Positions 51,445 to 61,123 of a stretch of DNA of 64,000 nucleotides are shown here, piece by piece. The first letter of the stretch is position 1, and every line of letters starts with the position of its first letter. This DNA is from Pseudarthrobacter sp. NIBRBAC000502772. GTDB lineage: Bacteria; Actinomycetota; Actinomycetes; Actinomycetales; Micrococcaceae. Below the pieces are notes generated by a model. It was not told where the DNA came from. It was given only the letters and a program-made list of their open reading frames with translations, and did not search any database. The stretch covers positions 1,736,001-1,800,000 of the forward strand of contig NZ_CP041188.1 of assembly GCF_006517235.1 (NCBI RefSeq). Reading direction: 5' to 3'. The position numbers and the translations under genes were made by a program.

Positions 51445-52478
51445 TCTGTGTCCTTTTCTTTGCGACGTGGTTCTTCCGCACGATTCTCCTCAAGCTCCTG
51501 CTCAAGCACATCGATGGAGATGATGCCCGCGTTCTCAGTACCGACAATCGACTCCTCATCGGCTTCCAGCTCGGCTGCAAGTTCCTTGATGCCCTCGGCG
51601 TCGCCAAGGTCCACGTCGTGGTGGGCCCCCAGATAGGCATCGATGACTGCCGGATTCTTCATGACTTCGCCAGGAGGGCCCTCGGCAACGATCTTTCCTT
51701 CCGCCATCACTACCACCCAATCGGCGATATGGCGCACCATGTTCATGTCGTGCTCCACGAAAAGCACGGTCATGCCTTCCGCCTTGAGGTTCTTGATGTG
51801 GTCCAGGAGGGACTGGGTCAGCGCCGGGTTGACGCCTGCCATGGGCTCGTCCAGCATGACCAGCTTGGGCCTGACCATCAGCGAACGTGCCATTTCCAGG
51901 AGTTTCCGCTGGCCTCCGGAAAGCGAGGCAGCGTAGTCGTCCTTCTTGGCGTCCAGCTTGAACTTCTCAAGCAGGACGTTGGCCTGGGCAGTGATCTCCT
52001 TTTCCCGGCCGCCCCAGAGGCCCTTGAACAGGGCCTTGGAGAGGCGCTCACCGGGCTGTTGCGAGCCGCCGAGCCGCATGTTCTCCATGACGGTGAGCTT
52101 TCCCATGACCTTGGTCAGCTGGAAGGTCCTCACCATCCCCATCCGTGCCACTTTGTAAGGTGAGACGCCGGCAAGGCTGTTGCCTTCGAACTGCCATTTG
52201 CCCGAGTTCGGCATATCGAATCCGGTCAGCAGATTGAAAAGGGTGGTCTTACCTGCTCCGTTCGGGCCGATCAGCGCTGTGATCTTGTGCCGCGGGATCT
52301 CCAGGTATTCGACGTCGACGGCGTTGATGCCGCCGAAGCTGCGGGTGACGTTTTCCGCCACCACGATCGGATCACGCTTCTTGCAGCCGGGGGCGGTGTC
52401 CCCGGCCGCGATCGGACGCGTGTCCGTCATGTAGTCAATTTCCTCCGACGGACGGGGTTCTTCGCTATGCGTGCTCAT
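51441..52478 (-). CDS. livG: Branched-chain amino acid-type ABC transporter ATPase LivG
   Basis: Second ATPase, 345 residues. Walker A ALIGPNGAGKTTLFNLLTGF is near residue 72, then VRTFQLTKVMGKLTVMENM, signature ASLSGGQRKLLEMARSLM, Walker B LVMLDEPMAGVNP and the H-loop VLFVEHDMNMV. The core ends near residue 285 (NPAVIDAYLG). A roughly 55-residue acidic tail follows (LEADEESIVGTENAG, LEQELEENRAEEPRRKEKD), longer than in usual LivG. It overlaps livF by 4 bp and livM by 4 bp. Confidence 0.94.
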   Translation of the reverse strand: MSTHSEEPRPSEEIDYMTDTRPIAAGDTAPGCKKRDPIVVAENVTRSFGGINAVDVEYLEIPRHKITALIGPNGAGKTTLFNLLTGFDMPNSGKWQFEGNSLAGVSPYKVARMGMVRTFQLTKVMGKLTVMENMRLGGSQQPGERLSKALFKGLWGGREKEITAQANVLLEKFKLDAKKDDYAASLSGGQRKLLEMARSLMVRPKLVMLDEPMAGVNPALTQSLLDHIKNLKAEGMTVLFVEHDMNMVRHIADWVVVMAEGKIVAEGPPGEVMKNPAVIDAYLGAHHDVDLGDAEGIKELAAELEADEESIVGTENAGIISIDVLEQELEENRAEEPRRKEKDTE

Positions 52479-53443
52479 GCGAACGCCAGCTCCTTCTTGT
52501 TACCGAAGACGCCCTGGGGCCTGAAGATCATCAGCAGCATCAGTGCGACACCCACAAGGATGTAACGCAGCTGGCCGGCCTGGACTGTGTTCAGCCAGGT
52601 GACGGCGCCGGATTCGATCAGGCCGTACAGGATGCCCTGTGTGAGGGACAGCACCACCCAGAAGATCATCGCGCCGATGACGGGTCCCAGCACCGTGCCG
52701 AGGCCGCCGAGCAGCAGGCAGGTGTACAGGAAGAACGTCAGTTCGGTGCCGTAGTTGGCCGGCTGGACTGCGCCGCGGGGGAGCGTAAAGATCATGCCCG
52801 CCAGGGCGCCGAGCACGCCACCGATGATGAGGGCCTGCATTTTGTAGGCATATACGTTCTTGCCGAGGGACCGTACCGCGTTTTCGTCCTCGCGGATGCC
52901 CTTGAGTACGCGGCCCCATGGGCTCCTCATCAGCAGCCACACCAGTGTGCAGCAGATGACGACGAGGCCCCAGCCGACGATGCGGATGAAGAAGTCCCGG
53001 TTGTTCATGCCCATGTACGAGCCCGCGGGGAACGGGTTCATGGCGTAGAACCCGCCTTCGAAGGCGGCTAGGCCGTTGGCCGAACCGGTCACGGCGGTCA
53101 GCTGGTTGGTCGTGACAATGTAGCGGACGATTTCCGCGGCCGCGATCGTGACGATTGCCAGGTAGTCCGCGCGCAACCGCAGCGTCGGGATGCCCAGGAG
53201 CATCGCGAAGATGACCGAACAGATTACGGCGATGACCAGTCCCACAAAGAAGGGGACGCCAAACGTGAGCGTCGAGATGGCGAAGCCGTAGGCGCCCACC
53301 GCCATAAAGCCGGCCTGGCCAAAGTTCAGCAGGCCGGAGTAGCCGAAGTGGACTGCCAGTCCGAGGGCCGCAAGGGCATAGGCCGCGGTGGTCGGGCTGA
53401 AGAGTTCGCTGGCAGCGCTGGAGAAAATGAATCCGAAATCCAT
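52475..53443 (-). CDS. livM: Branched-chain amino acid-type ABC transporter permease LivM
   Basis: 322-residue permease with eight to ten hydrophobic segments. The family core is ALGLAVHFGYSGLLNFGQAGFMAVGAYGFAIST, then LRADYLAIVTIAAAEIVRYI, SPWGRVLKGIREDENAVRSLGKNVYAYKMQALIIGG and GLGTVLGPVIGAMIFWV. ATG 53443 lies 9 bp after the livH stop. The SPWGRVLKAIREDE cytosolic loop is the EAA-like contact for the ATPases. Confidence 0.94.
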   Translation of the reverse strand: MDFGFIFSSAASELFSPTTAAYALAALGLAVHFGYSGLLNFGQAGFMAVGAYGFAISTLTFGVPFFVGLVIAVICSVIFAMLLGIPTLRLRADYLAIVTIAAAEIVRYIVTTNQLTAVTGSANGLAAFEGGFYAMNPFPAGSYMGMNNRDFFIRIVGWGLVVICCTLVWLLMRSPWGRVLKGIREDENAVRSLGKNVYAYKMQALIIGGVLGALAGMIFTLPRGAVQPANYGTELTFFLYTCLLLGGLGTVLGPVIGAMIFWVVLSLTQGILYGLIESGAVTWLNTVQAGQLRYILVGVALMLLMIFRPQGVFGNKKELAFA

Positions 53444-53452
53444 GGCTGTCTC

Positions 53453-54793
53453 CTAACCCACGCGCTCGCGACGACCCAGGATGCCCTGGGGCCGGAACAA
53501 GAGGACAACAATCATGATGAACAGTGCTCCCACATACTTGAGGTCGGCGGCGAGGCCGAAAACGGTTGTCAGCTCTACGAAGATGCCGACGATGATGGAC
53601 CCGATGAGGGCGCCGAAGACGGTGCCGAGGCCGCCCAGGGTCACGCCGGCGAAGATGAGCAGCAGGATCTGCGAACCCATGTCGAAGGTCACGCCTGGCC
53701 GGTAGTAGGCCCACAGGATTCCGCCGAGGGAGGCGAGCATGCCGCCGGTGACCCAGACGATCCGGATGACCGAGTCGACGTCGATGCCGGAGGCGGCCGC
53801 CAACGCCGGGTTGTCAGCCACCGCGCGGGTGGCCTTGCCCAGCCGGGTTTTCAAGAGGACGATTCCGATCAGGGCGATCACCACTGCACTGATGATGAGC
53901 GACCACAGGTTGTTGGGAGAGATCGATACCGGACCCAGTTGGATTTCGGCGCTCTGGGCAAAAGGCAGTTGCTGCGTGGCGCCGCCAAAGTAGAACTGGA
54001 TGACGTACCGGACGGCAAGGGCGAGGCCGATGCTGACGATCATCATGGGCACGAGGCCCGTTCCGCGGCGGCGAAGCGGCTTCCACAGTCCGGCGTCCTG
54101 GACGTAGCCGAAGAGGCCGCCGCCGAGGAGCGAGAGGATCAACGCAAGCCAGAAGGGAAGGCCGATAGCGTTAAAGGCGAAGACCAGCACAGCGCCGAGG
54201 GTGACCATTTCCCCGTGGGCGAAGTTAGTCAGCCCCGTGGTTCCGAAGATCAGGGAGAGTCCTACGGAAGCCAGCGCCAGCAGGAGGCCAAAGCTCAACC
54301 CCGCTACGAGCCGGTTGAGGAGGTTCTGCCCGAAGTCCTGCTGCTGGACCACGATCCCCTTACCGAAGGCAAAAATCACGGAGAGGTTCGAGGTCTGGCT
54401 GAACGTTACGCTGCGGGGGTTTTCCTGGCCGTCCGCGAGCTTGATGCCCTCTGGCAGGGTCGATTCGTCCAGTTCGATCTCATAGGTGCCTTGGACCGGG
54501 ACCCCAATGCTCCAGGACCCGTTGGCCGCGGATGTGGCGGTCCCTTCGAAGTCCCCGCTCCTAGCGGTTATGGTCACGTCGGCGATGGGGGTTCGCGCGT
54601 CATCCCGTAGGAAGCCGCTGATGTTGTTCTGGAAGGTCGTAATCGACGGGGATGGTGTCGGAGACGGCGAAGTGGCTTGTGATGCCGGGGCGACGACGAG
54701 CAGTATCGCCACGACAGAGGCAAAGACGGCCCCTATCACTTTCAGCAATCCGCCCGGCCGTCTGTGCGGCGAGCCTTTGGGTGTACTTCTCAA
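53453..54793 (-). CDS. livH: LivH-type permease with N-terminal extracytoplasmic beta-sandwich-like domain
   Basis: 446 residues, about 150 more than ordinary LivH. Residues 16-40 are a signal or anchor helix (VIGAVFASVVAILLVVAPASQA), followed by a Pro/Ser linker. Residues 56-143 (NISGFLRDDARTPIADVTITA, GTATSAANGSWSIGVPVQGTYEIELDESTLP) read like a carboxypeptidase-regulatory/SdrD-B beta-sandwich. Residues 157-446 are the permease: SFGLLLALASVGLSLIFGTTGLTNFAHGEMVTLGA and AGVTLGGLGTVFGALIGSIIVG. TTG 54793 has GGAGG 8 bases upstream and gives a sensible signal sequence; the frame is open to 54913. It heads the livHMGF operon. Confidence 0.9.
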   Translation of the reverse strand: MRSTPKGSPHRRPGGLLKVIGAVFASVVAILLVVAPASQATSPSPTPSPSITTFQNNISGFLRDDARTPIADVTITARSGDFEGTATSAANGSWSIGVPVQGTYEIELDESTLPEGIKLADGQENPRSVTFSQTSNLSVIFAFGKGIVVQQQDFGQNLLNRLVAGLSFGLLLALASVGLSLIFGTTGLTNFAHGEMVTLGAVLVFAFNAIGLPFWLALILSLLGGGLFGYVQDAGLWKPLRRRGTGLVPMMIVSIGLALAVRYVIQFYFGGATQQLPFAQSAEIQLGPVSISPNNLWSLIISAVVIALIGIVLLKTRLGKATRAVADNPALAAASGIDVDSVIRIVWVTGGMLASLGGILWAYYRPGVTFDMGSQILLLIFAGVTLGGLGTVFGALIGSIIVGIFVELTTVFGLAADLKYVGALFIMIVVLLFRPQGILGRRERVG

Positions 54794-55235
54794 AATGAAA
54801 ATCCTCCACTTGGGTGGGGTGGCCAGGGATGCGCCATTGCAACCACTGCAAACGTCACGGGACGGATGGTGGGGCTTTCTGCAGGTTGGGGGCCTGATTG
54901 TGATATCCGTCACCGTGTGTGGTTTATGTTACAGCTCGTCAGAGGCAAATTTTAGGCTGGGGGGAGGCCGTAGGGTAGCGATCGCATAACAACTGCGTTA
55001 CAGCCATGGCGCATTGGCAAAGTGTTCGCAAAGAAACTTCTGTTGATCAGCAGTATTCCTCCGGGGGGCGGCCTGGCCTACGCGCGGCCCGGCGGCGCGT
55101 GCGACCGTCCACTCGGATGCATCACGGTTGCGTTTCGGCGCCATGGACGGGGAACTTATTGGGGCGTGAGCGCGTAGATATTGGTAGCGTGGTTCGTAAG
55201 TCACGACTCAACCCTTTACTTGGAGGACACCAGCA
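54794..55235. other. Intergenic region between divergent livH and Bax-inhibitor gene
   Basis: 442 bp without a supportable gene. It must hold the livHMGF promoter (minus strand) and the promoter of the Bax-inhibitor gene (plus strand, with TTGGAGGACACC before its ATG). Short open frames here have no family features. I see no tRNA, repeat or clear operator. Confidence 0.6.
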
Positions 55236-56120
55236 ATGGCACTTGGCGGAAACCCGATCTTCAACGGAAAGAATTTCCGTGGAGCAACGCAGGCACCGCG
55301 TGTCCCGCAGGCACCCTACGGACAGGCACAGTACGGCCAGCGGGCTCCCGGCCAGGTCATGGATCCCCAGAATGGTTGGGGCCAGCAACAGAACATGACC
55401 GATGAGCAGCTGCGCCAGATGTACAACCAGCCGGCCGCGGGTCCCGCGGACACCGGCCGGATGACGTACGACGACGTCATCGTCAAGACTGCTGCCTGCC
55501 TCGGAGTCCTGCTGGCCGGTGCCGCGGTGACCCTGTTTGTCAGTATGGGGCTGGCCAGCATCCTGATGATCGTCGGTGCGCTGGGCGGCTTCGTCCTGGC
55601 ACTGGTCAACACGTTCAAGAAGCAGCCTTCGCCGGCCCTGATCCTGGCCTATGCCGGGCTCGAAGGCCTGTTCCTCGGCGGCCTCACCCGCGTGCTTGAC
55701 CTGATGTACCCGGGAGTCGGCCTGCAGGCCGTCATCGGCACGCTGTCCGTGTTCACCGTGACGCTGCTCCTGTTCAAGAGCGGCAAGGTGCGCGCCTCTC
55801 CCAAGGCCATGAAGTTCTTTATGATCGCCCTGGTGGGTTACGGCCTGTTCTCCGTGGTCAACCTGGTCATGATGATGACGGGTATGACGACGGAACCCTT
55901 CGGCCTGCGCAGCGGCATCATTGGTGTTGTCATCGGCATCCTGGCCATCGGCCTGGCCGCGTTCTCCCTGGTCATGGACTTCACCAGCATCGAAGCCGGC
56001 GTGCAGAGCGGTGCACCGCAGCGCTTCTCCTGGACCGCTGCCTTCGGCCTGACGGTCACCCTGGTCTGGCTGTACGTGGAGATCATCCGCGTCCTGGCCA
56101 TCCTCCGCGGCGAGGACTGA
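55236..56120 (+). CDS. Bax inhibitor-1/YccA family membrane protein
   Basis: 294 residues. An 80-residue polar N-terminus rich in Gln, Gly and Asn (PQAPYGQAQYGQRAPGQ) precedes seven hydrophobic segments of the BI-1-like fold, e.g. TAACLGVLLAGAAVTLFVSM and AYAGLEGLFLGGLTRVLDLMYPGVGLQAVIGTLSVFTVTLLLF. The family di-Asp region is at the C-terminal end (SLVMDFTSIEAGVQSGAPQRFSWTAAFGL). Homologues are proton- or calcium-leak channels; the bacterial role is unclear. A clear ribosome site GGAGG precedes ATG 55236. A strong hairpin follows. Confidence 0.92.
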   Translation: MALGGNPIFNGKNFRGATQAPRVPQAPYGQAQYGQRAPGQVMDPQNGWGQQQNMTDEQLRQMYNQPAAGPADTGRMTYDDVIVKTAACLGVLLAGAAVTLFVSMGLASILMIVGALGGFVLALVNTFKKQPSPALILAYAGLEGLFLGGLTRVLDLMYPGVGLQAVIGTLSVFTVTLLLFKSGKVRASPKAMKFFMIALVGYGLFSVVNLVMMMTGMTTEPFGLRSGIIGVVIGILAIGLAAFSLVMDFTSIEAGVQSGAPQRFSWTAAFGLTVTLVWLYVEIIRVLAILRGED

Positions 56121-56163
56121 CAACAAAACCCGGCGTCCGCCGTCGTAATTCGCACTCACAAGA

Positions 56164-56209
56164 AGAGGGCCCCACCGATGCAATTCGCATCCGGCGGGCC
56201 CTCTTTTTG
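56164..56209. terminator. Bidirectional terminator between Bax-inhibitor gene and galK
   Basis: AGAGGGCCC (56164-56172) pairs with GGGCCCTCT (56196-56204), with inner CCGATG/CGCATCCGG pairing. TTTTT follows on the plus strand; AAGAAG precedes on the other side for the convergent galK transcript. Confidence 0.88.
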
Positions 56210-56220
56210 CGGTATCAGCG

Positions 56221-57452
<1,232 letters not shown>

Positions 57453-57456
<4 letters not shown>

Positions 57457-58610
57457 GCGTGTACTCCTTCAGGCAGGGCCCCCAGAGCAGCAGGGGCGGG
57501 GCTGGACTCGGGCACCACCACGGCACGGAGCCGTTCCGCCGCGCTTTCCGGGGTGGTGTCATTGATAAAGGCGCCCATGGCGGCTTCGGAGCCGGCCAGG
57601 AACTTGAGCTTGTCCGCTGCCCGGCGGGGCGACGTCAGCTGGAGGTGCAGGTAGCTGGCGGGGCGCAGGAGGTCGTCAAGAGGGGCCTGGTGCCAGGCGG
57701 AAATGTAGGGCGTCGGCGTCGGATACAGGGCATCGAGCCGTTTGAGCAGGTCAAGGTAGACATGGGCCAGTTCATCCTTTTCCTCACCGCTCAAGGCGGC
57801 CAGGTCGGGTACCTGCCGGTGCGGCACCAGGTGGATTTCCAGCGGCCAGCGGGCAGCGAACGGCACGTAGGCGCTGAAATTCTCGCCCTCCATCACCATT
57901 CGGCTCCCGTCCTCGCGTTCCGCCCGCAGCAGCGAGCCCGTGAGCGTCTGCCGTCCGTCGGACCCATCATAGAACTTGCGTGCGGCCGCTCCGATGACGC
58001 CTGCCCGGGGCGTGACGTAGGGGTACGCATAGATCTGGCCGTGCGGGTGGTGGAGGGTGACGCCGATGTCGGCCCCGCGGTTTTCGAACGGGAACACCTG
58101 CTTGATCCCCGGCAGTTTGCTGAGGACTTCGGTGCGGTGCGCCCACGCTTCGACCACAGTCCGGGCGCGGGCCTCACCCAGGCCACTGAACGATCCCGTG
58201 TGCTCGGGCGTGAACGCCACTACTTCACAGCGTCCGTACGCGGGTCCGGTGGTGCCCCAGGCCGGAGTGGACGGCACTGGCCCCACGGCCGGGCCCAGCG
58301 ACGGGAAGCGGTTTTCAAACACCACAACGTCATAGTCGGGTGCTGGGATCTCGGAGGGGTTGTTCGGTGTGGTGGGGCAGATGGGGCACTGGTCGGCAGG
58401 CGGGAGGTGGGTGCGGGACTGCCGGTGCGCCGCGACAGCCACCCACTCGTCGGTGAGGGCATCGAAGCGTACTTCGCCAGGCTCGCCGCGCTCGGGTAAA
58501 GGCCGGTGATCGGTAGTGGTGGCCGCCGTGCGTGGCTTGGCAGTGGCGCCGTCGTCGAAATAAATCAGCTCCCGGCCATCGGCGAGGGTGGTGGTGGTGA
58601 TACCTGTCAT
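57453..58610 (-). CDS. galT: Galactose-1-phosphate uridylyltransferase
   Basis: Transfers UMP between UDP-glucose and galactose-1-phosphate; 385 residues. The catalytic HxH is in TLHHPHGQIYAYPYV near residue 185. Zinc-ligand cysteines are in DQCPICPTTPNNPSEI, and VVFENRFPSLGP is the family motif. The C-terminal part has PLEIHLVPHRQVPDLAAL and SAWHQAPLDD. ATG 58610 (MTGITTTTLADGREL) follows AAAGGACC; the frame is open to 58667 but that extension is not family-like. It is divergent from galM. Confidence 0.95.
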
Positions 58611-58680
58611 GGCGGGGTCCTTTGCGTGCTGGTGCCGGAGATGCCGGGCGTCCGTTGCCTCGATCATCCCATATTTCGCT

Positions 58681-58710
58681 CAAAAAAGAATAGTTTCACA
58701 CAAAAGAGAA
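58681..58710. promoter_or_regulatory. Direct repeats in the galT-galM divergent promoter region
   Basis: CAAAAAAGAA (58681-58690) and CAAAAGAGAA (58701-58710) agree at 9 of 10 bases and are spaced exactly 20 bp, two helical turns. They lie in the 150 bp between galT and galM. Spaced A-rich direct repeats are typical of DeoR-family sugar repressors, but no such regulator is in the window. Confidence 0.45.
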
Positions 58711-58760
58711 CATCTCGCGGTGATGGCAGGCAGTCCTTGCCCCCTGTTACGGTGGTGCTC

Positions 58761-59720
58761 ATGACTTCGAGCGCAACCCCGGACGCGAGCATTCCCGCCG
58801 GATTCCAGACCTACGCCACCGGCCGGCAGTACGAACTCCGCAGGGGTGACGCGTTCGCAGTTGTGACTGAGCTGGCGGCCGGCCTGCGGCTCTACAGCCG
58901 GGCCGGTGTCCAGCTCACCGAGACCTATGGGGACGCCGAGATTTCCCCCGGTGCCGCCGGGATCACCCTCGCCCCTTGGGCAAACAGGGTGGAGGACGGG
59001 CTCTGGTACCTGGACGGCAAGAAGCAGCAACTGGACATTACGGAGGTTTCCCGGAACAACGCCAGTCATGGACTGCTCCGCAACTCCGCCTACAGCCTGG
59101 TTGATGAATCGCAATATTCGGTGACCCTCGAGGCGACGGTGTTCCCGCAGCATGGCTACCCCTTCCTGGTGCGCCACCGGGTCCAGTACCTTCTCGCTGA
59201 GGATCTTGGCCTGGAAGTCCGCCAGTCGCTGATCAACGATTCCAACGCGCCAGCGCCGTTCGTCCTCGGCGCCCACCCATACCTGCGGCTGGGCGACGCG
59301 GACGTGGACCAGCTCACCCTGACCGTCGCCGCCGGCACCCGCCTGGTGGCGGACCAGCGCCTCATCCCGCGGAGCTCGGAGCCCGTCAGCGGGGACAGTG
59401 ACTTCCGTAGCGGCCAAAGAGTGGGGGACCTTGAGATCGATGTAGCCCTCACTGACCTGACGTTCGACGGCGGTGCGGCCCGCCATGTGCTCAGCGCACC
59501 TGACGGCCGCAGTGTCACCTTGTGGCAGGACGAATCCTGCGGCTACGTCCACATCTTTGTGACAACTGAGCTGCCCGGCAGGCCCAGGGCGGTGGCCATC
59601 GAACCCATGACCGGTCCGGCCAACGCCTTCAACTCGGGTGACGGGCTGCGGTGGCTTTCGGCCGGGGAAACGTTCACGATGGCCTGGGGGATCGATGCTG
59701 TCCTGGGCGGGGCCGGGTAG
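58761..59720 (+). CDS. galM: Aldose 1-epimerase (galactose mutarotase)
   Basis: Interconverts alpha and beta anomers of galactose or glucose before galactokinase; 319 residues. Motifs are APWANRVEDGLWYLDG, ASHGLLRN with a catalytic His, FVLGAHPYLRLGDADVDQL with the second catalytic His, and AIEPMTGPANAFNSGDGL with the catalytic Glu. ATG 58761 begins MTSSATPDASIPAGF; the long upstream frame to 58506 overlaps galT and is rejected. It is divergent from galTK and probably shares their control. Confidence 0.92.
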   Translation: MTSSATPDASIPAGFQTYATGRQYELRRGDAFAVVTELAAGLRLYSRAGVQLTETYGDAEISPGAAGITLAPWANRVEDGLWYLDGKKQQLDITEVSRNNASHGLLRNSAYSLVDESQYSVTLEATVFPQHGYPFLVRHRVQYLLAEDLGLEVRQSLINDSNAPAPFVLGAHPYLRLGDADVDQLTLTVAAGTRLVADQRLIPRSSEPVSGDSDFRSGQRVGDLEIDVALTDLTFDGGAARHVLSAPDGRSVTLWQDESCGYVHIFVTTELPGRPRAVAIEPMTGPANAFNSGDGLRWLSAGETFTMAWGIDAVLGGAG

Positions 59721-59760
59721 CCGTTTCGCATAAGGGGCGGTGCTGAGGAAGTATTAGGCT

Positions 59761-61074
59761 ATGACGCCAGCCGAGGACGCCACCCCATCCGATTCAAAGC
59801 CCACAGGCACGGCGCCGGACACGGTCCGGCCGGTGGAACCCGTCCGTCCGGCCCGGGTGCAGGCGGACCGGGAGCTTGAGCAGGACATTCCCTACGGTAT
59901 CCGGATCGCAGCGTCGTGGGCCTGGCGGCTCGGTCTCATCCTTCTGGTGGCCAGCGCCCTGATTTGGCTGCTCAGCCGGATCAGCTTCCTGATTATTCCC
60001 GTTATGGTGGCCGCGCTGCTGGCCGGGCTGTTGAGCCCGGTAGTGCGCTGGCTGCGGAGCAGGCGCCTGCCAAATGGCGCCGCGGTGGCCATCACGGTGC
60101 TGGGGTTCATCGGTGTGATTGCTGGCGCCCTTGCCCTGGTGGGACGCCAGCTGGCTTCAGGTTTCGGCGAATTGTGGTCCCAGGCGCTGACCGGCGTGAA
60201 GCAGGTCCAGGACTGGCTGGCCGAAGGACCCCTGCACCTCACCGCCGACCAGATCGACCAGTACCTCAAGGAAGCATCCGCCGCACTCCAGAACAACAGC
60301 AGCAGCATCCTCAGCGGTGCGTTGTCCTTCGGAAGTACCGCTGGCCACTTCGCCGCGGGAATGGTGCTGGCTCTGTTCATCCTGATCTTCTTCTTGCTCG
60401 AAGGCGACAGGATCTGGGCCTTCCTGGTCCGACTCCTCCCGAAGAAAGCGCGGGCGGCAACGTTCGGTGCCGGACGCAAGGGCTGGACTTCGATGGTCAG
60501 CTACGCACGGATCCAGATGTTTGTTGCGTTTGTTGACGCGGTAGGCATCGGCGCCGGCGCGGCCATCATCGGGGTGCCGCTGGCACTGCCCCTGAGCGTG
60601 CTGGTGTTCATCGGTTCCTTTATCCCGGTAGTCGGTGCCCTGGTGACAGGGGCCATCGCCGTACTCCTGGCCCTGGTGGCCAACGGGCCGGTCAACGCCC
60701 TGATCATGCTGGCTATCGTCCTGCTGGTCCAGCAGCTGGAGAGCCACATCCTGCAACCCCTCGTGATGGGCAAGGCCGTGGCCCTGCACCCGGTGGCGGT
60801 CATCCTCTCTGTGGCCGCGGGTTCGTACCTTGCGGGCATCCCCGGCGCGCTGTTCTCAGTCCCCATCCTCGCCGTAGCAAACTCCGCAATTCGCTACATC
60901 GCCGCCAGAACGTGGGAACATGAACAGGTGCTGGCAACCCCCGGAGGGCCGGTGACGCCAGGCCCGGACCATGATGACTCCATCAGGGACGTCCGGTTGC
61001 CGGGCTTCAAGCCCAAGCGCGGCAAGGACGCCGCAGCCAGCACAGAAGCCGCCAATCCGGACGCCCAGGCCTGA
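59761..61074 (+). CDS. AI-2E family transporter (PerM/TqsA-like)
   Basis: 437-residue membrane protein with about eight hydrophobic segments. Family blocks are RISFLIIPVMVAALLAGLLSPVVRWL, AAGMVLALFILIFFLLEGDRIW, YARIQMFVAFVDAVGIGAGAAIIGVPLALPLSVLVFIGSFIPVVGALVTGAIAVLLAL and QQLESHILQPLVMGKAVALHPV. Termini are polar: 40 residues with many Pro at the N-terminus and 60 residues at the C-terminus. Members export quorum signals, sodium or other solutes; the substrate here is unknown. ilvA follows 49 bp later. Confidence 0.9.
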   Translation: MTPAEDATPSDSKPTGTAPDTVRPVEPVRPARVQADRELEQDIPYGIRIAASWAWRLGLILLVASALIWLLSRISFLIIPVMVAALLAGLLSPVVRWLRSRRLPNGAAVAITVLGFIGVIAGALALVGRQLASGFGELWSQALTGVKQVQDWLAEGPLHLTADQIDQYLKEASAALQNNSSSILSGALSFGSTAGHFAAGMVLALFILIFFLLEGDRIWAFLVRLLPKKARAATFGAGRKGWTSMVSYARIQMFVAFVDAVGIGAGAAIIGVPLALPLSVLVFIGSFIPVVGALVTGAIAVLLALVANGPVNALIMLAIVLLVQQLESHILQPLVMGKAVALHPVAVILSVAAGSYLAGIPGALFSVPILAVANSAIRYIAARTWEHEQVLATPGGPVTPGPDHDDSIRDVRLPGFKPKRGKDAAASTEAANPDAQA

Positions 61075-61123
61075 AACATGAGCCAGGGCGCCGGAGCCGT
61101 ATCCACCCAAGGAGAATAAGTCC

